Notes under the pieces: generated by a model
What the model saw: the letters and a program-made list of their open reading frames with translations, nothing else
Told to the model about the DNA's origin: nothing
Databases searched by the model: none
Shown here: piece by piece, positions 27,630 to 35,913 of the stretch
Layout of the letters: every line of letters starts with the position of its first letter
How positions within the stretch are numbered: the stretch's first letter is position 1
Source of the DNA: Streptomyces coeruleorubidus
GTDB lineage: Bacteria; Actinomycetota; Actinomycetes; Streptomycetales; Streptomycetaceae
Reading direction: 5' to 3'
Assembly: GCF_028885415.1 (NCBI RefSeq)
Contig: NZ_CP118527.1
Coordinates: 4,836,001-4,900,000 of the forward strand
Length of the DNA: 64,000 nucleotides
Program-made: the position numbers and the translations under genes

Positions 27630-28112
27630 GTGACCGTCCGACCTGTGGTCAAGCGCACCGCCCGTGCCGTTCTGCTGGACGGTGACGACCTGATCCTGAT
27701 CAAGCGCACCAAGCCGGGCATGGATCCCTACTGGCTCACTCCCGGCGGCGGGGTCGAGCCCAGCGACTCGACCGTCGTCGACGCCCTGCACCGCGAGGTG
27801 TACGAGGAACTCGGCGCGAAGATCACCGACGTGGTGCCCTGCTTCGTGGACACGGTGGAGCACATCGGGGACGACGGCGGCGCGACCGGTGTGAAGGTGC
27901 AGCACTTCTTCGTCTGTCATCTGGAGTCCATGGACCCCTCCCTGCGCCACGGCCCCGAGGTGGACGAGCCCGTCGGCGAGTACGAGATCGTGCGCGTGCC
28001 CTTCACCCGGGTGGGAATCGCCTCCGTCCATCTCGTTCCGCTGTCGCTGCGGCACTACCTGGACGGCAACATCGAGGGCGTACGCGCCATGCACGCCCCC
28101 GACCTGGGCTGA
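27630..28112 (+). CDS. Nudix hydrolase
   Basis: About 160 residues. The Nudix box is present: GGGVEPSDSTVVDALHREVY plus EELGAKI, matching Gx5Ex7REUxEExGU. The N-terminus (VKRTARAVLLDGDDLILIKRTKPGMDPYWLTP) and later VKVQHFFVCHLES fit the fold. It hydrolyses a nucleoside-diphosphate-linked substrate, which cannot be named. I chose the GTG of VTVRPVV; no good Shine-Dalgarno is visible, and in-frame codons upstream run into the LysR gene in a different frame, so are not coding. Confidence 0.85.
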   Translation: MTVRPVVKRTARAVLLDGDDLILIKRTKPGMDPYWLTPGGGVEPSDSTVVDALHREVYEELGAKITDVVPCFVDTVEHIGDDGGATGVKVQHFFVCHLESMDPSLRHGPEVDEPVGEYEIVRVPFTRVGIASVHLVPLSLRHYLDGNIEGVRAMHAPDLG

Positions 28113-28125
28113 CACCGAGCGCGGA

Positions 28126-29727
28126 TCAGGACCCGGTCGCGACCAGTTCCTCCACGGAGTCATGCCGTATGCGCTCCGACGGGATGCCGATGTCCCGCAG
28201 GGCGTCCACACCGCTGCGGATCATCCCGGGCGGGCCCGACAGGTAGGCGTCGTACTCGTTCCACGGCCCGTAGGCGCGTACCGCGTCCGGAAGCTGCTGG
28301 TGTGCCTGCTGGTCGATGATCGCCCGGACCGAGAGCCAGGGGTGGCTCTGCTGGAGGCGGAGCATGGTGTCGATGTCGTACAGGTCGTGATCGGTGCGGG
28401 CCCCGTAGAAGACCTCGACCGGTCGGCGTTCCCCGTGCTCGGCGACGTCCTCGACCAGCGCCTTGATGGGGGCTATGCCGGTGCCGCCGCCCAGGCAGAG
28501 CAGTCCGCTGTCGGTGGTGTGGTCGACGGTCATGGAACCGGCGGGCGGGCCGAGCCGGACGATGTCACCGGGGCGGGCGCGGTGCACCAGGGCGTTGGAG
28601 ACCCAGCCCGCCGGGACGGCCTTCACGTGGAACGACAGCAGGCCGTCGGAGCGGGGCGCGGAAGCGAAGGAGTAGTGCCGCCATATCCGGGGCCACCAGG
28701 GGGTCTCCAGGCTCGTGTACTGCCCGGCGAGGAAGGGGTAGGGCTGGTCGGGGCGGACGGTGACGACCGCGACGTCCGGGGTCCTGAGGTCGTGCGCGAC
28801 GATCTCGGCGTACCACCAGGCCGGGGCACGCAGTTCGTCGGCAGCCGCCGCGTCGATCATGATCTGGGAGATCGCGGTGTACGTCCGGACCCAGGCCGCC
28901 TCCATCTCCTCGTCCCAGACCCCGGCGGCGTACTTGCTCAGCGCGCCGATCAGGCATTCGCCGACGGCCGGATAGTGCTCGGCACGCGTCCCGTACTTCC
29001 GGTGACCCCGGCCGAGATTCTGCAGGTAGTCGACCAGGACATCGGTGTTGTCGATGTGCTCGGCGGCCGTGAGCAGCGCCCTGAGCAGCCGGTCCCGCTG
29101 GGTGTCCATCGCGGCCGGGAAGAGCGAGCGCAGATCGGGGTGGCGGACGAAGAGCAGGGCGTAGAAGTACGAGGTGACCTTGTCGGCCACGGGCGCGACC
29201 TCTGCCATGGCACGGCGAATGAGGATGGCGTCCGGTGACGCTTCCGCGCCCGGGGCGGAGGCTGCTGGTTCCGGGGGCGACACCGGTGCGGGCCGCTGGG
29301 CGGATACGCGCGGCTCGGCGGGAGGAGCCGTGGCGGCGGCGAAGGGCGCCTGGGCCGGTGGGACCGTCGTGGGCGCGTGTCGTGGCGACGAGGCCGCGGG
29401 AGAAGGGGCGGAGGGTGCCGGAGAGGAGGTGGAGGGAGCGGCTATCGGGCCGGGCGCGGGTATCGCGTCCGGGGATTCGCGCTCCTGGTCCGGCGCACCC
29501 GTGCTCGCGCCGTCTGTCGTCGAGGCGGGTGGAGCCGCTGCGCCGTCTGCCGGTGCCGCCGGGTCGGCCGTCTGCCGGCCCACCGGGCGTATCACGGCCG
29601 GTCGACGGCCGTCCGGCGTCTCGGGCTCGTTACCCGGCGTCGGCGTCGGCTTGTTGCGGGGCGTGAACCAGCCGCCCCCGCCGCCAGAAGTGCCGTTGTC
29701 GGCCGACGTGGTGGTCGGAGCGTCCAT
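28126..29727 (-). CDS. flavohemoglobin-like protein with long disordered N-terminus
   Basis: 533 residues. Residues ~1-165 are low-complexity Pro/Ala/Ser/Thr-rich. Then a globin domain (IRRAMAEVAPVADKVTSYFYALLFVRHPDLRSLFP; proximal region GHRKYGTRAEHYPAVGECL), an FAD domain (PFLAGQYTSLETPWWPRIWRHYSFAS, the RxYSxA motif) and an NAD(P) domain (LCLGGGTGIAPIKALVED, LSGPPGMI). It resembles Hmp-type nitric oxide dioxygenases, but canonical flavohemoglobins are ~400 residues and lack such an extension. Nitric oxide detoxification is the family role; it is inferred here. The start at MDAPTTT has GCGAGG upstream. Confidence 0.87.
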   Translation of the reverse strand: MDAPTTTSADNGTSGGGGGWFTPRNKPTPTPGNEPETPDGRRPAVIRPVGRQTADPAAPADGAAAPPASTTDGASTGAPDQERESPDAIPAPGPIAAPSTSSPAPSAPSPAASSPRHAPTTVPPAQAPFAAATAPPAEPRVSAQRPAPVSPPEPAASAPGAEASPDAILIRRAMAEVAPVADKVTSYFYALLFVRHPDLRSLFPAAMDTQRDRLLRALLTAAEHIDNTDVLVDYLQNLGRGHRKYGTRAEHYPAVGECLIGALSKYAAGVWDEEMEAAWVRTYTAISQIMIDAAAADELRAPAWWYAEIVAHDLRTPDVAVVTVRPDQPYPFLAGQYTSLETPWWPRIWRHYSFASAPRSDGLLSFHVKAVPAGWVSNALVHRARPGDIVRLGPPAGSMTVDHTTDSGLLCLGGGTGIAPIKALVEDVAEHGERRPVEVFYGARTDHDLYDIDTMLRLQQSHPWLSVRAIIDQQAHQQLPDAVRAYGPWNEYDAYLSGPPGMIRSGVDALRDIGIPSERIRHDSVEELVATGS

Positions 29728-30280
29728 GGTGTGCCTCGCCTCGAGCATCTTTCGGTCGGTCTGCGCACTTCCCCAGTCGGAAGGTGCCTGCTTTCCCCCG
29801 TGGACGGACTGCGTTCCCATCCGGTGTCGCGGCCAATGCGGCCATATTCAACCCGTGTTTCGGCTCTGTACGGACAAGTAAGGCGAGAGTGTGACATTGG
29901 CCGCAGTACTCTCACCTGAGCTTCCCACTCGCCTGGGCGGCTCAGTCGCATAACCGGAAACGCGGGTCTTCGATCTCTCCGTCCCGTTAGGCTGCATTGC
30001 CCTGTATGCGGCCCACACAGAACGGGTCGCCCGCCCCGGACGTGAACCGGAGTCGACCCTACCGGCCACCGCTGTGCACACAAGTCCCCCCTTGCCCCGT
30101 CACGAATGAGGGCAGGGCGCGAATCTCGATACCGTCATAGCGGGCGACGGGCTTGTGTTTCACGTGAAACGTCTGGCGCCTGTCCGCGCCCTGTGCAGTC
30201 GGCTAAAACTGGCCAAAAGCTCGTATCTGTCCGGGGAAAGCGGTGGACGCCAGGGGCTCCGGTCGGACAGCCTGACCTGC
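29728..30280. other. intergenic region between divergent genes, holds a parS
   Basis: About 550 bp. It should contain promoters for the flavohemoglobin and the GNAT gene, and holds a perfect parS at 30157. I see no convincing coding frame or RNA gene. If the GNAT gene starts at the GTG at 30155, 126 bp of this would be coding. Confidence 0.5.
30157..30170. promoter_or_regulatory. parS site (perfect)
   Basis: Exact GTTTCACGTGAAAC upstream of the double-GNAT gene; an in-frame GTG at 30155 overlaps it and would read FHVK. Confidence 0.9.
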
Positions 30281-31147
30281 GTGCCGACTCCTTCCCTTGC
30301 CTCCCTGCCCATCCGCCGTCTGACGCTCCGCGACCTCGCCGCCTGCGCCGACTTGTCCGAGGACCGGGGGTGGCTACGGGAGGAGCACAAGTGGGGCTTC
30401 CTCCTCACGGCCGGGAAGGGCTACGGCATCGACGACCCCGACGGCGGCCTCGTGAGCGCCTGTGTCGTCACCGAGTACGGACCGCAGGAGCGCCCCGCCC
30501 TCGCGGCGATCGGCATGGTCCTGGTCGCCGCACGGCACACCCGACAGGGCGTGGGACGCCGACTGATGCGCCACGTCGTCTCCGCGATGGGCACCACACC
30601 CCTCACCCTGCACGCGACGCCGTACGGCCGACCCCTCTACGAGGAACTCGGCTTCAAGGTCACCGGGCGGGCAGAGATGGTGTGCGGGCGTTTCACTCCA
30701 GGCGGGCCGCAGCCGGCGGTCGCCACCCGTGCCGCGACCGCCGAGGACCTCACTGCGATCCTCCGGCTCGACGAGCAGGCGTTCGGGACCGACCGCACCC
30801 ACATCATCACCCGACTGCCGGCCTTCGCCGACCAGTTGCGTGTGGCGGAGGAGGACGGGCGGATCATCGGGTACGCGGCCGCCTGGCCCAACATGGACAC
30901 GCATGTCGTCGGCCCGCTCATCGCGCATGACACGTCGGTGGCCCAAGCACTCATCGCCTCCCTCGCAGCCCACACCGACCGTCCCCTGCGCACCGACATC
31001 GACGTACGGCACACCGAGCTGCTCGTGTGGGCGAAGGAGCGAGGTCTGGCGTCCGTCGCCTTCAACTCGGTGATGTCGTACGGGATCACCGAGCTGCCCG
31101 GGGACTGGCGTCGTCGGTTCGCCCCGGTCACGGTCGCGGCGGGCTGA
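30281..31147 (+). CDS. GNAT-family N-acetyltransferase, two GNAT-like lobes
   Basis: About 288 residues. The N-terminal lobe has the acetyl-CoA loop region GMVLVAARHTRQGVGRRLM followed by LHATPYGRPLYEELGF, typical of GNAT motif A/B. The C-terminal half has the related AATAEDLTAILRLDEQAFG segment and a YAAAWPNMDTHVVGPLIA strand. This matches the double-GNAT architecture in actinobacteria. Substrate unknown. The start is uncertain: GTG at 30281 (VPTPSLA) gives the shortest sensible protein, but the frame is open to 30155. Confidence 0.78.
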   Translation: MPTPSLASLPIRRLTLRDLAACADLSEDRGWLREEHKWGFLLTAGKGYGIDDPDGGLVSACVVTEYGPQERPALAAIGMVLVAARHTRQGVGRRLMRHVVSAMGTTPLTLHATPYGRPLYEELGFKVTGRAEMVCGRFTPGGPQPAVATRAATAEDLTAILRLDEQAFGTDRTHIITRLPAFADQLRVAEEDGRIIGYAAAWPNMDTHVVGPLIAHDTSVAQALIASLAAHTDRPLRTDIDVRHTELLVWAKERGLASVAFNSVMSYGITELPGDWRRRFAPVTVAAG

Positions 31148-31160
31148 AGGGCCCTGATAC

Positions 31161-31203
31161 GACGAACGCCGGCTCCCCAGGGGATCGGGGAACCGGCGTC
31201 GTC
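31161..31203. terminator. bidirectional terminator hairpin
   Basis: GACGAACGCCGG...CCGGCGTCGTC, with an inner CTCCCC/GGGGAA pairing across AGGGGATC. It sits between the convergent GNAT and HbpS-like genes. Confidence 0.65.
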
Positions 31204-31220
31204 TCGCTGAAGGGGCCCGG

Positions 31221-31643
31221 TCAGGCGAGGGCCTCCACGGCGGCTGTGGCGAAGGCGTGGTCCTGCTCCGGCGCACCACCGCCGACACCGATCGCGCCGA
31301 TCAGGCGGCCGTCGCGGTGCACCGGCACACCGCCGGCGATGAACAGCAGCGGCCGGTCGAGCGCGGTGGGCAGGGTGTGGAAGAGGCCTCCGGGCTGCAC
31401 GGCGTCCACGAGGTCGGCGGTGGGCGCGTTCAGCTGGAGGGCCGTGTAGGCCTTGCGGGTGCTGGTCTCGCCGGAGATCAGCACGGCACGGTCGTCACGC
31501 CGGAAGGCGAGCAGATGGCCGCCCGCGTCCAGGACGGTGACGCTCACGGTGACACCCGCTGCCTCGGCGGTACGCCGGGCGGCGGTGACGAGGACGTCGG
31601 CGTCGTGAATGGTCAGTGGGGCGACCGCGGTGGTGGTGCTCAT
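31221..31643 (-). CDS. HbpS/GlcG-like heme-binding family protein (DUF336)
   Basis: 140 residues of the GlcG/HbpS family: ADVLVTAARRTAEAAGVTVSVTVLDAGGHLLAFRRDDRAVLISGETSTRKAYTA, LFHTLPTALDRPLLFIAGGVPV and GAIGVGGGAPEQDHAFATAAVEAL. HbpS of Streptomyces is an extracellular heme-binding octamer that modulates the SenS-SenR two-component system. No signal peptide is visible here and no sensor kinase is adjacent, so a metabolic role is equally possible. The MFS gene lies 79 bp upstream on the same strand. Confidence 0.85.
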   Translation of the reverse strand: MSTTTAVAPLTIHDADVLVTAARRTAEAAGVTVSVTVLDAGGHLLAFRRDDRAVLISGETSTRKAYTALQLNAPTADLVDAVQPGGLFHTLPTALDRPLLFIAGGVPVHRDGRLIGAIGVGGGAPEQDHAFATAAVEALA

Positions 31644-31722
31644 GAGGTGGTTCTCCTAGAAACGTGCAGGGTCGTGCTGGTCCGGGCGGGGAAGAGGCGG
31701 CGAGCCTGGTCGGCCCGGTGGC

Positions 31723-32931
31723 TCAGTGGTGGACGGCGGTCCGCTGCTCGGCCGGCGCGGATCCCGTGACGACGGTGCTGGGGGCACCGGCACGGCGTTC
31801 GAGAGCGGCCGAGAGGAAGGCCAGGCCCAGGGCTCCCGCGGCCAGGGCGGCACCGACCCAGTTGGGGGCGGTGTAGCCGAAGCCCGCCGCGATCACGAGG
31901 CCGCCTAGCCAGGCGGACAGGGCGTTGCCGAGGTTGAAGGCGCCGATGTTCACGGCGGAGGCCAGCGTCGGCGCGCCGTGCGCCTGGTCGAGGACCCGCT
32001 TCTGGAGCGGCGGGACGCTGGCGAAGCCCAGGGCACCGATCAGGGCGATCGTGACGGCCGACAGCAGCTTGTTGTGCGCGGTGAGGGTGAACAGCGCCAG
32101 GACGACGGCCAGGGCGCCCAGGGAGACGTACAGCATGGGCATCAGGGCGCGGTCGGCGAACTTGCCGCCCACGAGGTTGCCGCCGACCATGCCGAGGCCG
32201 AAGAGGACCAGCAGCCAGGTGACGGAGCCGTCGGTGAAGCCAGCGGTGTGGGTCATCATCGGAGCGATGTAGGTGATGGCCGCGAAGACGCCGCCGAAGC
32301 CGAGGACGGTCATCGCCATCGCGAGCAGCACCTGCACGTTCTTGAAGGCGGCGAGCTCGTGCCGCAGGCGCACCCCCTCCGGCTTGGGCATGTCGGGGAC
32401 GAGTCGGGCGACACCGGCCAGGCCGATGACGCCGAGGGCGGCGACGATGCCGAAGGTCACCCGCCAGCCGACGGACTGCCCGACGAGCGTGCCCAGCGGG
32501 ACTCCGACGACGTTGGCGACGGTCAGGCCGGTGAACATCATCGCGATGGCTCCGGCCTTCTTGTCCGGGGCGACGAGGTCGGCCGCAACGACCGAGCCGA
32601 TACCGAAGAAGGCGCCGTGGGCCAGCGAGGCGACGACCCGGCCGATCAGCATGACGGCGAAGGCGGGAGCGAGTGCCGAGAGCAGGTTGCCGACGATGAA
32701 CAGGCCCATCAGCAGCATCAGCATCCGCTTGCGGGAGACCTTGGTGCCCAGAACGGTCATCAGCGGGGCGCCGAACATGACACCGAGCGCATAGCCGGTC
32801 ACCAGGTATCCGGCGGTGGGAATGGAGACCCCGTAGTCGCCCGCGACCTCGGGCAGCAAGCCCATGATCACGAACTCGGTCGTTCCGATTCCGAAGGCCC
32901 CGATCGCGAGGGCCAGAAGCGCGAGAGGCAT
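31723..32931 (-). CDS. MFS drug-type exporter
   Basis: 402 residues with twelve membrane segments. The start MPLALLALAIGAFGIGTTEFVIMGLLPEVAGDYGVSIPTAGYLVTGYALGV is the hallmark of the DHA1 subgroup (AraJ/YdhP/Cml-type) of efflux proteins. The motif A segment (LGTKVSRKRML) and motif C-like GFVIGNL region are seen. It likely exports an antibiotic or other toxic compound. It is divergent from a MarR gene, the usual layout of a drug-responsive repressor and its pump. The shared gap contains candidate operator TTGCA...TGCAA. Confidence 0.9.
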   Translation of the reverse strand: MPLALLALAIGAFGIGTTEFVIMGLLPEVAGDYGVSIPTAGYLVTGYALGVMFGAPLMTVLGTKVSRKRMLMLLMGLFIVGNLLSALAPAFAVMLIGRVVASLAHGAFFGIGSVVAADLVAPDKKAGAIAMMFTGLTVANVVGVPLGTLVGQSVGWRVTFGIVAALGVIGLAGVARLVPDMPKPEGVRLRHELAAFKNVQVLLAMAMTVLGFGGVFAAITYIAPMMTHTAGFTDGSVTWLLVLFGLGMVGGNLVGGKFADRALMPMLYVSLGALAVVLALFTLTAHNKLLSAVTIALIGALGFASVPPLQKRVLDQAHGAPTLASAVNIGAFNLGNALSAWLGGLVIAAGFGYTAPNWVGAALAAGALGLAFLSAALERRAGAPSTVVTGSAPAEQRTAVHH

Positions 32932-32984
32932 GGAGGGATACACCTTCCCAGACGATTGCAGGAGCGCTTTGCGTGCGCCCACAA

Positions 32985-33010
32985 TAGTTGCAGGCGCTGG
33001 CTACATGCAA
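32985..33010. promoter_or_regulatory. candidate MarR operator between exporter and marR
   Basis: TTGCA...TGCAA inverted repeat in the 143-bp divergent gap, roughly at 32987-33009, A/T-rich in context. It lies just upstream of the start of the exporter gene. Candidate only. Confidence 0.3.
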
Positions 33011-33074
33011 TCGCCGTCAATTGCGGTCCTGCTCTATCCTGGGTGTCAGCCGCTCCGGGACGGAGGAAACGCCA

Positions 33075-33539
33075 ATGACAGCGACGGACCCCGCGCTCAC
33101 CGCTCTCGCCCAGAGCTGGTGCGCCCTCTCTCTGCTGCACGGGAGAATCGAGGCCCACATCGAGCGCGCCCTACAGGCCAAGCACGATCTGAGCGCGCGC
33201 GAGTACTCCCTGCTCGACGTGCTGAGCCGACAGCACGACGGGGACGGAGGGCATCTCCAGATGAAGCAGGTCGCCGACGCGGTCGTTCTCAGCCAGAGCG
33301 CCACCACGCGTCTGGTCACCCGACTCGAGGACCGCGGACTGCTGGAGCGCTACCTCTGCCCCACCGACCGCCGGGGCATCTACACGAACGTCACCGAGGC
33401 GGGCCTCAAGCTGCTCGAAGAGGCACGGCCGACCAACGACACCGCCCTGCGCGAGGCCCTCGACGAGGCGGCGAAGAACCCCGAGCTGACCCCGCTGGTC
33501 CGAGTCGTGGAGACGCTGAAGGCTCCGGTGCCCGCGTAG
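33075..33539 (+). CDS. MarR-family transcriptional regulator
   Basis: 154 residues. Winged-helix MarR: LSAREYSLLDVLSRQHDGDGGHLQMKQVADAVVLSQSATTRLVTRLEDRGLLERYLCPTDRRGIYTNVTEAGLKLL, with the DxR wing (TDRRG). It should repress the divergent MFS exporter and itself and release upon binding a phenolic or drug ligand. Start ATG is preceded by CGGAGGAAACGCC. The recognition helix region LSQSATTRLVTRLE is canonical. Confidence 0.93.
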   Translation: MTATDPALTALAQSWCALSLLHGRIEAHIERALQAKHDLSAREYSLLDVLSRQHDGDGGHLQMKQVADAVVLSQSATTRLVTRLEDRGLLERYLCPTDRRGIYTNVTEAGLKLLEEARPTNDTALREALDEAAKNPELTPLVRVVETLKAPVPA

Positions 33540-33600
33540 AGGCCACTCGCACCAGCAGTTCCTGCGTAAGGTCCGGCCGTTGCTGCGTAGGGTGCGGCCC

Positions 33601-34053
33601 ATGGGAGATCTTGAGATACGCCCCGCGACCGCCGACCACGTACCCGCGATCGTCGGCATGCTCGCGGACGACCCCTTGGGCGCGCAGCGCGAGTCACCAG
33701 ACGACCTGACCCCGTACTTGACCGCGCTGGAGCGGCTCAGCGCCGACCCGAACCAGCACCTGGTCGTGGCGGTCCGGGAGGGCCGTGTCGTCGGCACGCT
33801 CCAGCTCTCGATCATTCCCGGGCTGTCCCGGCGCGGTGCGACCAGGTCGATCATCGAAGGCGTACGCGTCCATGCCGATGAGCGCGGCAGCGGCCTGGGA
33901 ACACAGCTCATCGAGTGGGCGATCGACGAATCCCGGCGGCAGGGCTGCCAGTTGGTCCAGCTGACCTCCGACACCACACGCACCGACGCCCACCGCTTCT
34001 ACGAACGGCTCGGTTTCACGGCCTCCCACACGGGCTTCAAGCTCCCGTTGTGA
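33601..34053 (+). CDS. GNAT-family N-acetyltransferase
   Basis: 150 residues. LEIRPATADHVPAIVGMLADDPLG, VVGTLQLSIIPGLSRRGATRSIIEGVRVHADERGSGLGTQLIEWA (acetyl-CoA loop) and FYERLGFTASHTGFKLPL, the usual GNAT ending. It closely follows the pattern of phosphinothricin or aminoglycoside-type small GNATs, but the substrate is not known. Start at ATG after AGGGTG. The gene ends 2 bp before the parS-centred palindrome that separates it from the convergent hydrolase. Confidence 0.88.
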   Translation: MGDLEIRPATADHVPAIVGMLADDPLGAQRESPDDLTPYLTALERLSADPNQHLVVAVREGRVVGTLQLSIIPGLSRRGATRSIIEGVRVHADERGSGLGTQLIEWAIDESRRQGCQLVQLTSDTTRTDAHRFYERLGFTASHTGFKLPL

Positions 34054-34055
34054 CC

Positions 34056-34103
34056 GACGTGGATGGGGCTCTGTTTCACGTGAAACAGAGCCCCATCCAC
34101 GTC
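34056..34103. terminator. 48-bp perfect palindrome with parS at its centre
   Basis: A perfect inverted repeat of 48 bp. Its central 14 bp (34073-34086) are an exact parS; the outer 17 bp on each side (GACGTGGATGGGGCTCT and its complement) form a long GC stem. It separates convergent genes, so it can serve both as a bidirectional terminator and a ParB site. Confidence 0.85.
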
Positions 34104-34108
34104 ACCGT

Positions 34109-35494
34109 CTAACCGATCCCACGCCAACCCTCCGGGTCGACCCCACCCGGCACCGGAGCCCCTTCGTCGTACGGCTGACGCGTGAACACGAACGAACCGA
34201 GGTCCAGATGGCTCACGGATCCGTCCGGCCGCCGTACGGCCTTCAGCAGCTCTCCGGCGTAGTAACCCTCCAGTCCGGTCCAGGTGCCATCGCCGTTCGG
34301 GCGGAACCGCGAGCGTCGCCCGTTGCCGGACAGCGGCTCCAGCGAGGCGAGCCCGTCGGCCGTGAGCCGCAGGGCGAAGGCATACGTGCCCCAATACCAC
34401 TGGCCCGTCAGCTCCAGCATCGACGGGTCGACATCACGCAGTGGCTTCCACGGGGCGGGGATGCGCGGCTCCGCCTCGGCGACGATACACACGAGATCGG
34501 CGGCGACACCGGATACCAGCGGTCCCGAGGTGCAGTTGGCCATCACGACCGCCGCCACGTCGTCCTCCACGCTGATGCTCACATTCGCCAGGAAGCCCGG
34601 CAGGGATCCGCTGTGCCCCACGAGCAGCCGGCCGTGCCGGCGCTGAATCTGCATGCCGAGGCCGTAGGCGTCACCGGACATCACGTCCGCGGCTTCCGCA
34701 GGCGCCGCCGGGGTCCGCATCTCCCGCAGGGACTCGGCGCTCAGCACCCTCTCGTCGCCCTTCACCAGGAAGGCCGCGAACCGGGCCAGGTCTGCCGTGG
34801 TCGACCAGAGTTGACCAGCGGGCGCCATACGACCGAGGTCCTCGGCGGGCTCGGGCAGCAGCACGTCGACCCAGGGGTGCACGGCCCAACCGCCCGCGTG
34901 CGGGGCCTGCGGTCGCACATCGGTCCGATCGAGCCCCAGTGGTTCGAGCACTTCACGCCGTAGTGCCTCCTCCCAGGAGGTCCCCCGCAGCTCCTCCACG
35001 AGCGCGCCCAGCAACGTGTAGCCGGGGTTCGAGTAGTGATGCCGTCGGCCGACGGGGTGCGGGAGAGGCTGCTCACCGAGCACGTCGGACAGTTCCGGCC
35101 GCAGGGACCCGGGTGTGCGCTCCCACCACGGACCGGGCGACTCGGCCGCCAGCCCGCCCGTGTGCGCGAGCAGTTCGGCGATCGTGGCCTCCCCCGCACC
35201 GGTGCCCGGCACGTACTTCTCCAGTGGATCCCCGAGGCCGAGGAGCCCCTCGTCCCGCAGGCGCATCACGAGAACGGCGGTGAAGGTCTTGGTGATCGAG
35301 CCGATGCGGTACTGGACGTGCTCGTCGGGCTCTTGCCCGTCCACCGATGTCCGGGCGCCGTGCCACACCGCCCGCCCGTCCCGGACGACGGCCGCGACCA
35401 GCGACGGGGCCCTCCCCTGCGCCTGAGCCACGGCGATCCGGTGCAGCAGCGCACGACTCGTTGCGGGAAGCAGCTCTTCCTGAGGTGTCGTCAT
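34109..35494 (-). CDS. serine hydrolase, class C beta-lactamase/DD-peptidase family
   Basis: 461 residues with the penicillin-binding fold triad: SITK (SxxK, nucleophile Ser), YSN in HHYSNPGYTLLG, and HSG in LLVGHSGSLPG. The N-terminal ~350 residues are the catalytic domain; the C-terminal ~110 residues (WYWGTYAFALRLTADGL) are a lipocalin-like extension typical of family members. No signal peptide is seen, so a cytoplasmic esterase/peptidase is likely. The start at MTTPQEE gives a normal length. The Tn7-like element inserted 53 bp upstream of the start codon, thus separating it from dnaB and possibly from its own promoter. Confidence 0.87.
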   Translation of the reverse strand: MTTPQEELLPATSRALLHRIAVAQAQGRAPSLVAAVVRDGRAVWHGARTSVDGQEPDEHVQYRIGSITKTFTAVLVMRLRDEGLLGLGDPLEKYVPGTGAGEATIAELLAHTGGLAAESPGPWWERTPGSLRPELSDVLGEQPLPHPVGRRHHYSNPGYTLLGALVEELRGTSWEEALRREVLEPLGLDRTDVRPQAPHAGGWAVHPWVDVLLPEPAEDLGRMAPAGQLWSTTADLARFAAFLVKGDERVLSAESLREMRTPAAPAEAADVMSGDAYGLGMQIQRRHGRLLVGHSGSLPGFLANVSISVEDDVAAVVMANCTSGPLVSGVAADLVCIVAEAEPRIPAPWKPLRDVDPSMLELTGQWYWGTYAFALRLTADGLASLEPLSGNGRRSRFRPNGDGTWTGLEGYYAGELLKAVRRPDGSVSHLDLGSFVFTRQPYDEGAPVPGGVDPEGWRGIG

Positions 35495-35542
35495 GGTCCA
35501 AGTCCACCTGGCCCGGCCCGGCGAGTCGACCTCATTTCGCCG

Positions 35543-35547
35543 TCGGC
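35543..35547 (+). repeat. target site duplication, left copy
   Basis: TCGGC, directly abutting the TGT end of the element; identical to the copy at 43100-43104. Confidence 0.92.
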
Positions 35548-35576
35548 TGTAGGTTCTCGCTTTCGGTGTCATATGC
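35548..35576 (+). repeat. left terminal inverted repeat of the Tn7-like element
   Basis: Begins TGTAGGTTCTCGCTTTCGG. Shares TGTAGG, TCTC, TTCGG and TCATA blocks with the right end read inward. A similar block GGTGTCATTTCC recurs at 35642, a possible second TnsB-binding repeat. Confidence 0.9.
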
Positions 35577-35913
35577 CGACGCTGTGACCTGGACGTCCCT
35601 CTTCAGTCTCACGACGTGTCCGCCGGCGGCTGTCTCAGACTGGTGTCATTTCCTCAGACTGTCCAGCAGGCTGCACCGCTGCCCAGGGGCGTCACGAACC
35701 TGCTTCGACACCCATCCGTTCCATCCGCTCGCACACGGTTACTGCTCGCTCGATGCGGCGTCCAACTTCCGCCGGTCGTGGAGCCCTTGGCCTGTGTGTG
35801 AGGAGCCGTTGCCCCGCGGGCCCGCTCGCCTGTTTCCAGGTTCGTTCAAGATTTGTTTATCTCAATCCACGAAGCTGAGCCGGCAACCTCTCGAAGGAAC
35901 CGGAAGGGATCAC
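35577..35913. other. left-end non-coding segment of the element
   Basis: About 340 bp between the terminal repeat and the cargo gene. It probably holds TnsB sites and the promoter of the secreted protein gene (an A/T-rich stretch at 35847-35872). I see no credible gene in it. Confidence 0.5.

Noticed and set aside
28622..28635. parS-like CTTCACGTGGAAC in the flavohemoglobin gene
   Set aside because: Three mismatches to the 14-mer.
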